64,000 bases of DNA. It comes from Pseudomonas sp. HS6 (GTDB lineage: Bacteria; Pseudomonadota; Gammaproteobacteria; Pseudomonadales; Pseudomonadaceae). This document shows positions 8,160 through 17,059 of the stretch, piece after piece. The notes under the pieces were generated by a model. The model saw nothing but the letters and a program-made list of their open reading frames with translations, was not told the origin of the DNA and made no database searches. The stretch is from assembly GCF_023375815.1 (NCBI RefSeq), contig NZ_CP067412.1:1178001-1242000 (forward strand), in the 5' to 3' direction. Every line of letters begins with the position of its first letter. Positions within the stretch are counted from its first letter, which is position 1. Made by a program: the position numbers and the translations under genes.

Positions 8160-9025
8160 ATCGGCAAGTTGCAGTGGTGACCGGCGCCAGTCGCGGCGTC
8201 GGTCAAGGTATTGCCCTGGCACTCGGTGCGGCGGGCATGCGGGTGTACGTCACCGGGCGTGCGCCGGCATCGGCAGGCGCGCATCTATATGGACAGGCCT
8301 TGAATAGCTCGCTGGACGACACGGCTGCCGCAATTACAGCGGCGGGCGGAGAGGGCGTCGCAGTGATCTGTGATCATGCCGACGATGCGCAGGTTGCTGC
8401 GCTGTTTTGCCAGGTCGAGCGTGAATGCGGGCGGCTGGATCTGCTGGTGAATAATGCCGCGTTCATTCATGACCAATTGATCGAACCGGGGCCGTTCTGG
8501 GAAAAACCGCTGGACCTGGTGCGCATCCTCGACGTCGGTCTGCGCTCGGCCTACATCGCCAGTTACTACGCCGCGCCGCTGTTGTTGAACAGCGCACAAG
8601 GGCTGATCTGCTTTACCTCGTCCTTTGGCGGCGGCTGCTACATGCACGGGCCGGCGTACGGTGCGCAAAAGGCCGGTTGCGACAAACTGGCGGCGGACAT
8701 GGCCATCGATTTCGAGGGCCGTGGCGTGGCGGCGTTATCGCTGTGGCTCGGGCCGCAACTGACCGAGCGCACGCGGATTGCCGGCGAACAGCATGGCGAG
8801 CAGTACAAGGCTTTTCTGGCGCACGCCGAAACCCCGCAATTCAATGGCCGGGTGATTCACGCGTTGCTCAATGATCCGCAGTTGATGGCGCTCTCGGGGC
8901 AGACGCTGATCACTGCCGAAATCGCTGCCGGTTACGGCATCAGCGAAGACGGCGGCCGTCAGCCACCGTCCCATCGCACCCTGCTGGGTGATCCGCGTCA
9001 ACAGCATCCGGCCCGGGTGATTTGA
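8156..9025 (+). CDS. short-chain dehydrogenase/reductase (DHRS1-like)
   Basis: A 289-residue SDR with the N-terminal cofactor motif T-G-A-S-R-G-V-G, the N-N-A motif, and Ser...Tyr-x-x-x-Lys seen in S-S-F-G-G-G then A-Y-G-A-Q-K. The long segment after the first strand and the extra loop resemble DHRS1-like SDRs. The start codon overlaps the kstD stop (ATGA), so the two are translationally coupled. Coupling to a KstD suggests a hydroxysteroid or ketosteroid substrate, but position specificity cannot be read. It ends facing the ligase gene, with a hairpin between them. Confidence 0.8.
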   Translation: MNRQVAVVTGASRGVGQGIALALGAAGMRVYVTGRAPASAGAHLYGQALNSSLDDTAAAITAAGGEGVAVICDHADDAQVAALFCQVERECGRLDLLVNNAAFIHDQLIEPGPFWEKPLDLVRILDVGLRSAYIASYYAAPLLLNSAQGLICFTSSFGGGCYMHGPAYGAQKAGCDKLAADMAIDFEGRGVAALSLWLGPQLTERTRIAGEQHGEQYKAFLAHAETPQFNGRVIHALLNDPQLMALSGQTLITAEIAAGYGISEDGGRQPPSHRTLLGDPRQQHPARVI

Positions 9026-9033
9026 AGGTCATT

Positions 9034-9057
9034 CCCCCAGTGGACTTCCACTGGGGG
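9034..9057. terminator. hairpin between convergent SDR and ligase genes
   Basis: CCCCCAGTGGA (9034-9044) pairs perfectly with TCCACTGGGGG (9047-9057) around a 2-nt loop. There is no clear T-run on either side. It lies in the 39-nt gap between two converging genes and may act as a bidirectional terminator or a 3'-end stabiliser. Confidence 0.5.
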
Positions 9058-9064
9058 ACAGAAG

Positions 9065-10636
9065 TCAGCTTAACGCCCACTCCCGCAACACATTCTTGGT
9101 CACTTTCCCCGCTGCGTTCAACGGCATGCTCTCCAGCACCTGCACCCGGCGCGGCACCTTATAGTTGGCCATCTGCTCACGGCACCAGGCGAGGAATCGG
9201 GCTTGTTCGATCTCGACACCCGGCGCCGGCAACAGAAAGGCCATGGCCACTTCGCCCAGTCGCTCATCCGGAATGCCGATCACCGCCACCTGCGCCACGC
9301 CGGGATAGCCCAGCAGACAGTGTTCGATTTCCGCCGGGTAGACGTTGAAACCGCCGGTGATGAACATGTCCTTGAGGCGATCGGTAATGCGCAGATAACC
9401 TTGCTCGTCGAGCACGCCGATGTCGCCGGTGTGCAGCCAGCCGTCGGCATCGAGGACTTCCTGACTGGCCTGCGGATCGTTGAGATACCCCTGCATCAGG
9501 TTGTAGCCGCGCACCTGGATTTCGCCGGGGACGTTCACCGGCTGGCTGCGACCGTTGGCGCCAATGCAGCGGATTTCCACCCCCGGCATGGCCCGGCCGC
9601 TGGTGGACGCGAGCAGTTCCAGTGAGTCCCCCGGCCGACAGATCGTTGCAAAACCACAGGTTTCGGTGAGGCCGTACGCCGTGACGATGGTGGCGAAACT
9701 CAGCTCATCGCGCATACGGCGGATCATCTCCACCGGAATCGTCGCGGCGCCGGTGACCGCAATGCGCAAGGACGTCAGGTCGAAAGCATCGCGCTGCGGG
9801 TGGGCGAGCAGGGATTGATAAAGGGTCGGTGGGCCGGGCAGCACGGTAATTCGCTCGCGCTGCACGCATTCGAGCACGGCCTGCACGTCGAAGACCTGTT
9901 GCGGCACGATGATGCAGCCGCGCATCAGCGCCGCCAGCCAGCCGGCCTTGTAACCGAACGAATGGAAGAACGGATTGACGATCAGGTAACGATCGCCCTC
10001 GCGCAAACCGACCACTTCACTCCAGTCGCGCACCACCCGCAGGGTTTGCCCGTGACTGCTCATCACGCCTTTGGGCTTGCCGGTGGTGCCCGAGGTGAAC
10101 AGCAGGTCGGAGAGGTCTTGCGGGCCGAGCGCCTGCTCGCGTGTTTGCAGGGTTTCTGGTGACACATCGCTGGCCAAGGCCAGGAACGCCTCCCAACTCA
10201 GCGCGCTTGAGTCATCGCTGCGCAAAGTGACGATGTGGCGCAGCGCCGGTAGGTCTTCGGTGGCGAGCATGCGCGGATAGTCGGCGCCGAGGAACTCGCC
10301 GATGGCAAACAGCACGCAGGCGCCGCTCTGGCGCAAAACGAAGCCGGCTTCGCTGCCTTTCATGCGCGTATTGAGCGGCACCAGCGCGGCGCCGACGCTG
10401 TGCAGCGCACCGGCGGCGACAATCCATTCCCAGATATTCGGCGCCCAGATCGCCACGCGGTCACCGGGCTGGACGTTCAACGCCAGTAACGCCCGGGCTG
10501 CCTGAGCGCGAAGTTGATCGAGTTGCCGGTAGCTGATCAAGCGTCCGTCATCCTCGATGGCCGGGCGGTCGCCATAAATTCGGGCAGCGTTGGCGAACAG
10601 TTGGACGATGGTCAGTGCGTTTTCGACAGGCAGCAT
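9065..10636 (-). CDS. acyl-CoA synthetase, FadD3-like (HIP-CoA ligase candidate)
   Basis: A 523-residue AMP-forming ligase. The phosphate-binding loop is T-S-G-T-T-G-K-P-K-G, followed by Y-G-L-T-E-T. The hinge region is G-W-L-H-T-G-D-I-G and R-L-K-D-M-F-I-T-G-G-F-N. The catalytic Lys lies in A-G-K-V-T-K near the C-terminus. In the steroid pathway the FadD3 ligase activates HIP, the C/D-ring propionate left after ring A/B removal, which opens the HIP beta-oxidation route. All the downstream HIP enzymes are nearby, so this is the best candidate. The ATG at 10636 was chosen for its GAGGAGG; the frame is open upstream. It follows the SDR at 10706 in one transcript. A ligase for another organic acid cannot be ruled out. 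Confidence 0.8.
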   Translation of the reverse strand: MLPVENALTIVQLFANAARIYGDRPAIEDDGRLISYRQLDQLRAQAARALLALNVQPGDRVAIWAPNIWEWIVAAGALHSVGAALVPLNTRMKGSEAGFVLRQSGACVLFAIGEFLGADYPRMLATEDLPALRHIVTLRSDDSSALSWEAFLALASDVSPETLQTREQALGPQDLSDLLFTSGTTGKPKGVMSSHGQTLRVVRDWSEVVGLREGDRYLIVNPFFHSFGYKAGWLAALMRGCIIVPQQVFDVQAVLECVQRERITVLPGPPTLYQSLLAHPQRDAFDLTSLRIAVTGAATIPVEMIRRMRDELSFATIVTAYGLTETCGFATICRPGDSLELLASTSGRAMPGVEIRCIGANGRSQPVNVPGEIQVRGYNLMQGYLNDPQASQEVLDADGWLHTGDIGVLDEQGYLRITDRLKDMFITGGFNVYPAEIEHCLLGYPGVAQVAVIGIPDERLGEVAMAFLLPAPGVEIEQARFLAWCREQMANYKVPRRVQVLESMPLNAAGKVTKNVLREWALS

Positions 10637-10705
10637 GGGGCCTCCTCGGCCAGAGGACAGGTGCGGAAGAAAGGGGTGTGCCGGGCAGGCGCCCGGCAAA
10701 GCAAA

Positions 10706-11452
10706 TCAGGCGGCGGGCGGGGCGAAGCGGCGGCCGGCGGAGAAACCGCCGTCCACGGCGATCATCTGGCCGCTGACAAAGGACGCTTCGTCTGAGGCCA
10801 GGAACAGGGCGACGTTGGCCACTTCTTCCGGCTGCCCGGAGCGATTGAGCATGTGTTGCGAGGCGAAGAACGCGTGGAAGGCTTCGTGTTCGCGGACCAT
10901 GCTGGTCATCGGCGTTTCGATCAGGCCGGGGCACAAGCCGTTGACGCGAATATTGGCGTAACCGAAGTCGATCGCCATCGAGCGCGTCAGTTGGTTGATG
11001 CCGCCCTTGGAGACGTTGTACGCGACGTTGCCGTCGCAACCCTGCAGGCCGAAGATCGAGCCGATGTTGATGATCGAACCGCTGCGCCGGGGCTCCATCG
11101 ATGCCAGCGCGTACTTGCTGGTGAGCATGCTGCCGGTCAGGTTGATGTCCAGCACCCGTTGCCAGTTGGCGGTGCTGGTCTGGGTGACGCTGCCCTGATC
11201 GGCGACGCCCGCCGCGTTAACCAGCACGTCGATGTGACCGAAATGGTTGACGACTTCCTGCATGACCTGTTGCACCTGCGCTTCATCGCGCACATCCAGT
11301 GTCATGAACAGGCCCGGAAAATCCGCCGGTGCACTGCCGATGTCCAGGCCGACAACCTGCGCACCTTCGGCGGCAAAGCGCCGCACGCAGGCCAGGCCGA
11401 TCCCCGATGCGCCGCCGGTAACCACCGCGACCTTGTTTTGCAAACGAGCCAT
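10706..11452 (-). CDS. short-chain dehydrogenase/reductase, possible hydroxyacyl-CoA dehydrogenase
   Basis: A 248-residue classical SDR with T-G-G-A-S-G-I-G, the N-A-A-G motif, a Ser in N-I-G-S, and Y-N-V-S-K. The C-terminal V-D-G-G-F segment is typical of FabG-like members. It sits with the ligase gene and has its own operator-type element at 11521-11540. In HIP degradation an SDR (IpdF in actinobacteria) oxidises the ring hydroxyl of a HIP-CoA intermediate. This gene and the SDR at 27509 are both candidates for that step, and sequence reading alone cannot decide between them. Confidence 0.8.
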   Translation of the reverse strand: MARLQNKVAVVTGGASGIGLACVRRFAAEGAQVVGLDIGSAPADFPGLFMTLDVRDEAQVQQVMQEVVNHFGHIDVLVNAAGVADQGSVTQTSTANWQRVLDINLTGSMLTSKYALASMEPRRSGSIINIGSIFGLQGCDGNVAYNVSKGGINQLTRSMAIDFGYANIRVNGLCPGLIETPMTSMVREHEAFHAFFASQHMLNRSGQPEEVANVALFLASDEASFVSGQMIAVDGGFSAGRRFAPPAA

Positions 11453-11520
11453 AACTGCACCTCTTTTATTGTTTTTGGGCCAATGGGCTGGCCGAGTCTA
11501 ACTGCAGATCGCGTCTGGGA

Positions 11521-11540
11521 GATCGTCCGTTGAGACTATT
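11521..11540 (-). promoter_or_regulatory. steroid-regulon element directing the SDR-ligase unit
   Basis: On the minus strand it reads AATAGTCTCAACGGACGATC, close to TAGTCC-N4-GGACGATG, with one change in the left arm and one in the right arm. TAGACT (complement of 11495-11500) is exactly 20 nt downstream. It lies in the 100-nt gap between the kshB-like gene and the SDR gene, 68 nt upstream of the SDR start. The ligase unit can therefore be started separately from the hsaB unit. Confidence 0.6.
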
Positions 11541-11552
11541 CTCGACCGCCGC

Positions 11553-12638
11553 TCAATCCGGAAACTTCAAGCGCACCCGCGCACCGCTCGGGCGGCTTTG
11601 GCAGGCCAGGGTCCAGCCTTCGGCCAGTTCTCGGGGGCTGAGCACGTCGTTGCGGGCCATCCGGGTTTCGCCTTCTTCGACGACGCACATGCAGGCGCCG
11701 CAAAAACCTTCTTCGCAAGAGGAGGGCACGTCGAGGCCGGCAGCCTTGCAGCTTTGCAGCAGGGTGTCGCCGGGCTGACAGGCAATTTCGTAGGGTTGAC
11801 CGTCGAGCACGACCACCAGCGATTCGCAGCGTGAGCCGAGGGAGGCTTGCCGGGCGGCGGCTTCTTCAGCCAGCAGTTCGTCAGGATCGGGCGGCGAAAC
11901 GAAGCGTTCGACGTGGATGCGTTCAGCGGCTTCGCCGAGTTCCAGCAAGGTCCGTTCGACGGTGTCCATGAACGGGCCGGGGCCGCAGATGAAGTAATCG
12001 CCGCCGGCAGAGCCTTTTAGCAAGTGGCGCACCTGGGCTGCGGTCAGGAAGCCTTGAACCGAATCGAGTACGTGCACCACTTGCAGTTGTTCCGGATGGG
12101 CCCGGGCCAGTTGCCGCAGCTCATCCTTGAAAATTACCGATGCTTCATCGCGATTGGCGTAGATCAACTTGATCGGCCGCCGGCTGCGCTGCAACGTCGA
12201 TTTGAGAATGGAAAACACCGGGGTGATGCCCGATCCGCCGCCGAACAGCACCAAGGGTTTGTCGTCATCCGGTTGATGTTCATCGAGGCAGAAATGTCCG
12301 GCCGGCGGCAAGACTTCCAGCCAGTCACCGACCTGTACCTCGTTCATCCGGTTCGACACCCGGCCGCCCTCGACCCGTTTCACGGTGACCTTGGGTCGCT
12401 CATCGGTCAGCGGCGAACTGGCCATGGAGTAGCAGCGGGTCAGCAACTTGCCCGCGCAAGGCACGCGAAACGTCAGGAACTGCCCCGGTTTGTAGCCAAA
12501 GCGCTCACGCAGGTCTGGCGGGACGTCCAGCACCAGCGAGCGTGCATCGGCGGTTTCGTCGATCACCGCGCACACTTGCAAGGAATAGCTGGCCGCTGTG
12601 GCCTGGGCCGGTGTCAGGTTCTGTTGTTGCGTGCCCAT
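11553..12638 (-). CDS. kshB: FAD/[2Fe-2S] oxidoreductase, reductase component (KshB-like)
   Basis: A 361-residue electron-transfer protein with domains in the order FAD-binding (R-C-Y-S-M-A-S-S-P), NAD-binding (G-G-G-S-G-I-T-P) and a C-terminal plant-type ferredoxin domain. The ferredoxin cluster ligands are C-x4-C-x2-C (C-E-E-G-F-C-G-A-C) with the fourth Cys in L-A-C-Q-S. This order and length match KshB, which passes electrons from NADH to KshA. An oxygenase needing such a partner lies at the window start. The ATG at 12638 is preferred over the GTG at 12644 because GAGG lies about 6 nt upstream. It is the last gene of the hsaB-flavoprotein-SDR unit. It could also serve another oxygenase in the pathway. 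Confidence 0.85.
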   Translation of the reverse strand: MGTQQQNLTPAQATAASYSLQVCAVIDETADARSLVLDVPPDLRERFGYKPGQFLTFRVPCAGKLLTRCYSMASSPLTDERPKVTVKRVEGGRVSNRMNEVQVGDWLEVLPPAGHFCLDEHQPDDDKPLVLFGGGSGITPVFSILKSTLQRSRRPIKLIYANRDEASVIFKDELRQLARAHPEQLQVVHVLDSVQGFLTAAQVRHLLKGSAGGDYFICGPGPFMDTVERTLLELGEAAERIHVERFVSPPDPDELLAEEAAARQASLGSRCESLVVVLDGQPYEIACQPGDTLLQSCKAAGLDVPSSCEEGFCGACMCVVEEGETRMARNDVLSPRELAEGWTLACQSRPSGARVRLKFPD

Positions 12639-12651
12639 GTTCACCTCGGCC

Positions 12652-13407
12652 TCAGAGCCCGCTGATCAATTGGGCGTTGTCGACGCGGATCTCGGCACCG
12701 TTGACGAAACGCGACTCATCGGTGGCGAGGAACAGCACCACGTTGGCAATGTCGGCCGGCGCGCACATGCGGTTCATCGGGTCTTGGTCGAGGTCTTGCT
12801 GATTGATCGCCACACCGCCGGTGAGGGCCTGGGTCATCGGCGTGTTGACGCCGTCCGGGTGCACGCTGTTGCAGCGAATGCGGTAGCCCTGTTGCTTGCA
12901 ATGCAGGGCAATCGAACGGGTCATCGCCGCCACCGCGCCTTTGGACGCCGAATAGGCGCAGAACATCGGCATCGCGCCCAGCGCGGCCACCGACGACATG
13001 TTGATGATCGAACCGCCGCCGGTTTCCTTCATCGCCTGAATGGCGTATTTGCAGCCGAGGAAGTAGCCGTCGCCGTTGATTTTCTGCACCTTCTGCCACA
13101 GCTCCAGCGTGGTGTCTTCGATGCTGCCCAACGCCAGAATCGCAGCGTTGTTGACCAGCACGTCGAGGCGGCCGAAGTGTTCCAGGGTGGTTTTGATCAC
13201 GTTCTGCCAGTCGCTTTCGCTGGCGATGTCGTGACGGATGAACAGTGCATTGCTGCCGATTTGCGCGGCCACTTCACGGCCGGCGGTGTCGTTGAGATCG
13301 GTCAGCACCACCTTGGCGCCTTCGCGGGCCAGCAGCAGGGCGTCTTCGCGACCGATGCCGCTGGCGGCGCCGGTGATGATGCAGACTTTGCCTTCTACAC
13401 GTTGCAT
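12652..13407 (-). CDS. short-chain dehydrogenase/reductase
   Basis: A 251-residue classical SDR: T-G-A-A-S-G-I-G, then L-V-N-N-A-A, N-M-S-S and Y-S-A-S-K. The sequence is close in style to 3alpha/3beta/20beta-type hydroxysteroid dehydrogenases. The His-Pro-Asp-Gly segment after the active site is a feature of some steroid-acting members, though I cannot assign position specificity. The ATG at 13407 has CAGGAG upstream and lies inside the end of the flavoprotein gene (13-nt overlap), so the two are coupled. The kshB-like gene follows after 13 nt. Confidence 0.85.
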   Translation of the reverse strand: MQRVEGKVCIITGAASGIGREDALLLAREGAKVVLTDLNDTAGREVAAQIGSNALFIRHDIASESDWQNVIKTTLEHFGRLDVLVNNAAILALGSIEDTTLELWQKVQKINGDGYFLGCKYAIQAMKETGGGSIINMSSVAALGAMPMFCAYSASKGAVAAMTRSIALHCKQQGYRIRCNSVHPDGVNTPMTQALTGGVAINQQDLDQDPMNRMCAPADIANVVLFLATDESRFVNGAEIRVDNAQLISGL

Positions 13408-15074
13408 TGTTGTTCTCCTGAGCGTGTGGTTTGAGCAGCAAATTGTTCGGCCACGTGGGCGGCGGCGCGGCGGCCGGAATAAATGCAATCGGCCAGGGAC
13501 AGGCCCGAGACATAAAGATTTGAAGCGACCCCGACCGCGTTGCGCCCGGCGCTGTACAGGCCGGCAATCGGCTGGTCGGCGTGGTTCAGCACCTGACCGC
13601 TGCTTTCGCAGACTTTCAATCCGCCAAGGGTGATGACGGGGCAGGGGAAGAGGCGGCTGGCGAAGGACAGGTCGAGGGCGTACCACGGGCCTTGAACCAT
13701 GTCGGCGAGCATGGCTGGCGACTTGCCGAACGGATCGATAATTTCTGCGCGAGCGGCGCGGCTGTAGGTGTTCACGGTGCGTTGCAGGTTATCGGGCGGC
13801 AATCCGCAGCGCTTGGCCAGGTCCGCTAGGTGGCGGCTGCGTTTGGCGTTGAACAGCAGATTGAGCAGCACCGGCAATCGCTGGAAGGACCAGACTTTAC
13901 CGGGGCCGATCTGGCGCAGCGCCTCCCGCACGAGCGCCCGGTCGAGAATCAGGATGGCGCGGCCGTCGTGTTCTTCCACCATTGCCTGGCCGAGGGTCGC
14001 GCCGTAGATTTCTTCGTTGGCGTAACGCTCGCCCCGCGCATTGACGATCAGGCCCCGGGCCCAGGCCAGCGGCGGGTTGATGAAACGCCAGGCGCTGACT
14101 TTGTCCATCCGCGCCACGCGGCCGCCGGCACTCTGGCCCAGAGCGATGCCGCTGCCGTTGCAACCGGTGGTGCCCAGCGGCAAACCGGGCAGATAACGCG
14201 GCGCATGCTGACGGACCCATTCGCGGTTGAAGATGAAACCGCCACTGCTCAGCAGCACGGCGTGGTCGGCGCGAATCAGCTGCCGTTCGGCACTGGCGAG
14301 TTCAATGCGCCGCAAGCGAGCGCGTAACTGATCGGCCACTGCAGGCGCGTACATGTGAATCGCGGTGGCCCAGCGTGACAGCCGGGCATGTTGCCGGGCT
14401 GCGCGACTGTCGGTTGGCAGGTGCCAGGCTTCGACGCCCACCACCCGGTCATTGGCATCAATCACCAGACGCCGGACTTCGCACTGGCTGCGCAGGCGTG
14501 CCCCAAGGCGCAAGGCGCTGGCTTTCAGCGCGGCGAACAGGCTCGCGCCCGACAGGCCGGGGCCTTTGGTGCGGTGGCCGCGCGGTGCCGGTTTGGCGAT
14601 CGCGGCGTAGGCCGGGACGGCTTCGTTGCCGGAGTAATAAAGGTAAAACTGGTCGCTCGGGTAGGACGTCTTGTGCGGCGGCACGCTGGATTCGAATGCC
14701 ACGCCCTGGCGTTCGAGCCAGGCCAATTGCTCGCAACTGCCTTCGCAGAAGTTTCGCAGGGTCTGCGGGCTCACGGCCTCGCCGACTTCCTGGCGCAGGT
14801 AGTTGAACATCGCGTCGCGGCTGTCTTCGTATCCGGCCTGACGCTGATACGGCGTGCCGCCCCCGGCATACACCACGCCACCGCTAATGGCCGTTGCACC
14901 GCCGCCGGCGAAGCGGTCCAGTGCCAGCACCGACAAGCCGCGACTGACCGCCTCAATCGCCGCGCAGGCCCCGGCACCGCCGAAGCCGACCACCAGCAAA
15001 TCGCAGCAATCGTCCCAGTCCAACTGGTCGGCGCTGTTCACGCGCAAGGGTGGCAACTGTTGTTGAGCGTCCAT
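13395..15074 (-). CDS. second FAD-dependent steroid dehydrogenase-like flavoprotein
   Basis: A 559-residue protein of the same superfamily as KstD. It has an N-terminal G-F-G-G-A-G dinucleotide motif and a G-G-G-A-T-A-I-S-G-G-V segment. Its C-terminus differs: where KstD has Y-P-G-A-G-S-T-I-G, this protein has Y-V-S-G-L-S-L, so the KstD active-site Tyr/Gly pattern is only partly kept. It may be a 3-oxo-5alpha-steroid 4-dehydrogenase-type or another ketosteroid dehydrogenase. It lies 9 nt after hsaB and overlaps the SDR gene, which ties it to the hsaB/kshB transcript. GAGG precedes the ATG. Function is inferred from fold and context. Confidence 0.75.
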   Translation of the reverse strand: MDAQQQLPPLRVNSADQLDWDDCCDLLVVGFGGAGACAAIEAVSRGLSVLALDRFAGGGATAISGGVVYAGGGTPYQRQAGYEDSRDAMFNYLRQEVGEAVSPQTLRNFCEGSCEQLAWLERQGVAFESSVPPHKTSYPSDQFYLYYSGNEAVPAYAAIAKPAPRGHRTKGPGLSGASLFAALKASALRLGARLRSQCEVRRLVIDANDRVVGVEAWHLPTDSRAARQHARLSRWATAIHMYAPAVADQLRARLRRIELASAERQLIRADHAVLLSSGGFIFNREWVRQHAPRYLPGLPLGTTGCNGSGIALGQSAGGRVARMDKVSAWRFINPPLAWARGLIVNARGERYANEEIYGATLGQAMVEEHDGRAILILDRALVREALRQIGPGKVWSFQRLPVLLNLLFNAKRSRHLADLAKRCGLPPDNLQRTVNTYSRAARAEIIDPFGKSPAMLADMVQGPWYALDLSFASRLFPCPVITLGGLKVCESSGQVLNHADQPIAGLYSAGRNAVGVASNLYVSGLSLADCIYSGRRAAAHVAEQFAAQTTRSGEQQCNV

Positions 15075-15083
15075 GGCCCGACC

Positions 15084-15599
15084 TCAGCCCGCAGCAGCAA
15101 AGGCAGATGCCGGGTTGGCGGTGGTGGTGTAGCTGCCGTCGAGGTAGACCAGCGGAGTGATGGTGTCGCTGGTGTGGATTTGCAGGATGCGTCCGATGAA
15201 CACGGTGTGGGTGCCATAGCTGAAATGGCCGTCCTGACGGCAGAGGATCGCCGACTGGGCGTCACTCAGATACGGAATGCCGCCGGGGCTGGTCACCCAG
15301 TTGCCCTGATCGAAGCGCGCCTCGCCTTTGATCGAACCGCTGCAACGATGGGCCAGACCTTGCTGTTCGACGCCGAGAATGTTCACGCAGAAATCCGCGC
15401 CGGTGGCCAGTGCCGCGTGGGAAGAGGCGGTCTTGTTCACGCAGATCAGCAGCGACGGCGGCTCGGTGCTGAGGGAGTCGACCGCCGTGGCGGCCATGGC
15501 GAAACGCTCGGAGCCATTGCTGGTACTGATGATGGTGACTGACTTGGCCAGACGGCGCATGGCCTGGAGCATGTCGGCTTTCAGATTGATGTCGTTCAT
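15084..15599 (-). CDS. hsaB: flavin reductase, HsaB-like small component
   Basis: A 171-residue flavin-reductase-domain protein. It opens with R-R-L-A-K-S-V-T-I-I-S-T, then A-M-A-A-T-A-V-D-S-L-S, the FMN/FAD pocket typical of HpaC/HsaB reductases, and carries S-S-H-A and a G-H-F-S-Y-G segment later. It would supply reduced flavin to HsaA, which is encoded divergently 257 nt away. Together they hydroxylate 3-HSA to the catechol 3,4-DHSA. It is the first gene of the minus-strand unit, and an operator-type element, 15661-15680, lies 61 nt upstream of its start. Confidence 0.85.
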   Translation of the reverse strand: MNDINLKADMLQAMRRLAKSVTIISTSNGSERFAMAATAVDSLSTEPPSLLICVNKTASSHAALATGADFCVNILGVEQQGLAHRCSGSIKGEARFDQGNWVTSPGGIPYLSDAQSAILCRQDGHFSYGTHTVFIGRILQIHTSDTITPLVYLDGSYTTTANPASAFAAAG

Positions 15600-15660
15600 C
15601 GCACTCGTCCTGTGGTTGTACTGGAGTGCGATGGATTTTTGCGCTGGCGTCCCTGCGCAG

Positions 15661-15680
15661 CATCGTCCGAGGGGACTAGG
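15661..15680 (-). promoter_or_regulatory. steroid-regulon element directing hsaB
   Basis: On the minus strand it reads CCTAGTCCCCTCGGACGATG, an exact match to TAGTCC-N4-GGACGATG. AAAAAT (complement of 15635-15640), a 4-of-6 -10 match, is exactly 20 nt downstream. The site is 61 nt from the hsaB start codon. Confidence 0.7.
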
Positions 15681-15720
15681 CCTTTGGGTGGTCTGCGTAC
15701 GTGCTTCGGATCATTGTCGA

Positions 15721-15740
15721 CATGGTCCGTTTGAGGGATG
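15721..15740 (+). promoter_or_regulatory. degenerate steroid-regulon element directing hsaA
   Basis: CATGGTCCGTTTGAGGGATG keeps GTCC and GATG at the right spacing but has lost part of the middle arm. TTGAAT at 15761-15766 is exactly 20 nt downstream and is identical to the -10-like box of hsaC. If real, hsaA and hsaB have separate back-to-back sites, like the pair at 6245 and 6294. Confidence 0.45.
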
Positions 15741-15856
15741 TCCGGCGCTTTTCACATTGTTTGAATGCCGCACAGGAGGCAGGCACCGCAAGTGCGGCAC
15801 GTGCCTCGCTGCACGCGCGCCCCGGCGGACGGGGTGAACAATGGAGAACAATAAAA

Positions 15857-17041
15857 ATGCTCAACCAAGACCTGATTCGCCAGCGTCTGAGCCAGCGTGC
15901 CCGCGAGCTGGTACCGATTCTGCGTGAGCGCGCCCTCGACGCCGCGCAGACCGGCCAGTTGCCGGAAGAAACCCTGAAGGATTTTCAGGACGCGGGGTTC
16001 TTTCGCATCCTGCAACCGTCACGCTGGGAAGGCTACGAGCTGGAGCCCAAGGACTTTTTCGAAGTGCAGATGACCCTCGCTGAGGGCTGTATGTCGTCGG
16101 CTTGGGTGCTTGGTGTTGTGGCGATTCATAACTGGCAGATGGCGCTGTTCGATGACCGTGCGGCGCAGGATGTGTGGGGCAATGACTCCAGCGTGCTGAT
16201 CTCTTCTTCCTATATGCCGGTGGGCAAGGTCGAACGGGTGGAGGGCGGTTTCAGGCTCAGCGGGCGCTGGGGCTTTTCGTCCGGCAGCAAGCATTGCGAG
16301 TGGGCGTTTCTCGGGGCGCTGGTGCCGGCGGAAGAGGCCGGTGGTGCGCCGGACTACCGGACGTTCCTGGTGCCGCGCAGTGACTACCAAATCCTCGATA
16401 ACTGGAACGTCATGGGCCTGGAAGCCACAGGTTCTCACGACATCCTGGTCGAAAACGCCTTCGTCCCCGAGTACCGCACCCATCGGGCGTTCGACGGTTT
16501 CATGCAGAACAGCCCCGGAAATGCGGTGAACACCGCGCCGCTGTTCCGCCTGCCGTTCGGGCAGATTTTCGTGCGGGCAGTGTCGTCGGCGGCCATCGGT
16601 GCGCTGCAAGGCGCGGTGGATCAGTTTGTCGAACACAACCGCGCGCGGATCGGGGTCAATGACGGACGCAAGATGGTCCAGGATCCGGCCGCGCAATCGG
16701 CGCTGGCCAACGCCATGGTCTGCGTCGACGAGTGCAAGACCGTGCTCTATCGCAACTTCGCCTTGATGCTGGAACGGGCGCAAAAAGCCGAGCCGCTGAG
16801 CATGCCCGAGCGGGTGAAGATGCGTTACGACTCGGCACGGGTCGCCGACAAATGCGCGAAAGCGGTGGGCGAGCTGATGTTCAACAGCGGCGCCTCGACG
16901 ATTTTCCGCAGCCACCCGATCAACCGTGCGTTCCGCGACATTCACACCGGTCGCGCCCACGTCGCCAACAGCCCGGCGAAGTACGCCTGGAACCTCGGCG
17001 CCGTGAGCATGGGGCAGGACAGCAACGACTTTTTCCTCTGA
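15857..17041 (+). CDS. hsaA: flavin-dependent 3-HSA monooxygenase, HsaA-like oxygenase component
   Basis: A 394-residue protein of the acyl-CoA-dehydrogenase fold, the same length as actinobacterial HsaA. It has the N-terminal helical region, then F-R-I-L-Q-P and the C-M-S-S-A-W-V-L-G segment, the W-G-F-S-S-G-S block of this group of flavin monooxygenases, and a C-terminal I-N-R-A-F-R-D-I-H-T-G-R-A-H motif. HsaA uses reduced flavin from HsaB to ortho-hydroxylate 3-HSA. The ATG at 15857 was chosen over the upstream open frame because it gives the family length and has GGAG 10 nt before it. The LLM-type oxidoreductase gene follows 124 nt downstream. Confidence 0.88.
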   Translation: MLNQDLIRQRLSQRARELVPILRERALDAAQTGQLPEETLKDFQDAGFFRILQPSRWEGYELEPKDFFEVQMTLAEGCMSSAWVLGVVAIHNWQMALFDDRAAQDVWGNDSSVLISSSYMPVGKVERVEGGFRLSGRWGFSSGSKHCEWAFLGALVPAEEAGGAPDYRTFLVPRSDYQILDNWNVMGLEATGSHDILVENAFVPEYRTHRAFDGFMQNSPGNAVNTAPLFRLPFGQIFVRAVSSAAIGALQGAVDQFVEHNRARIGVNDGRKMVQDPAAQSALANAMVCVDECKTVLYRNFALMLERAQKAEPLSMPERVKMRYDSARVADKCAKAVGELMFNSGASTIFRSHPINRAFRDIHTGRAHVANSPAKYAWNLGAVSMGQDSNDFFL

Positions 17042-17059
17042 CCGCACTGCGCTGAATCG

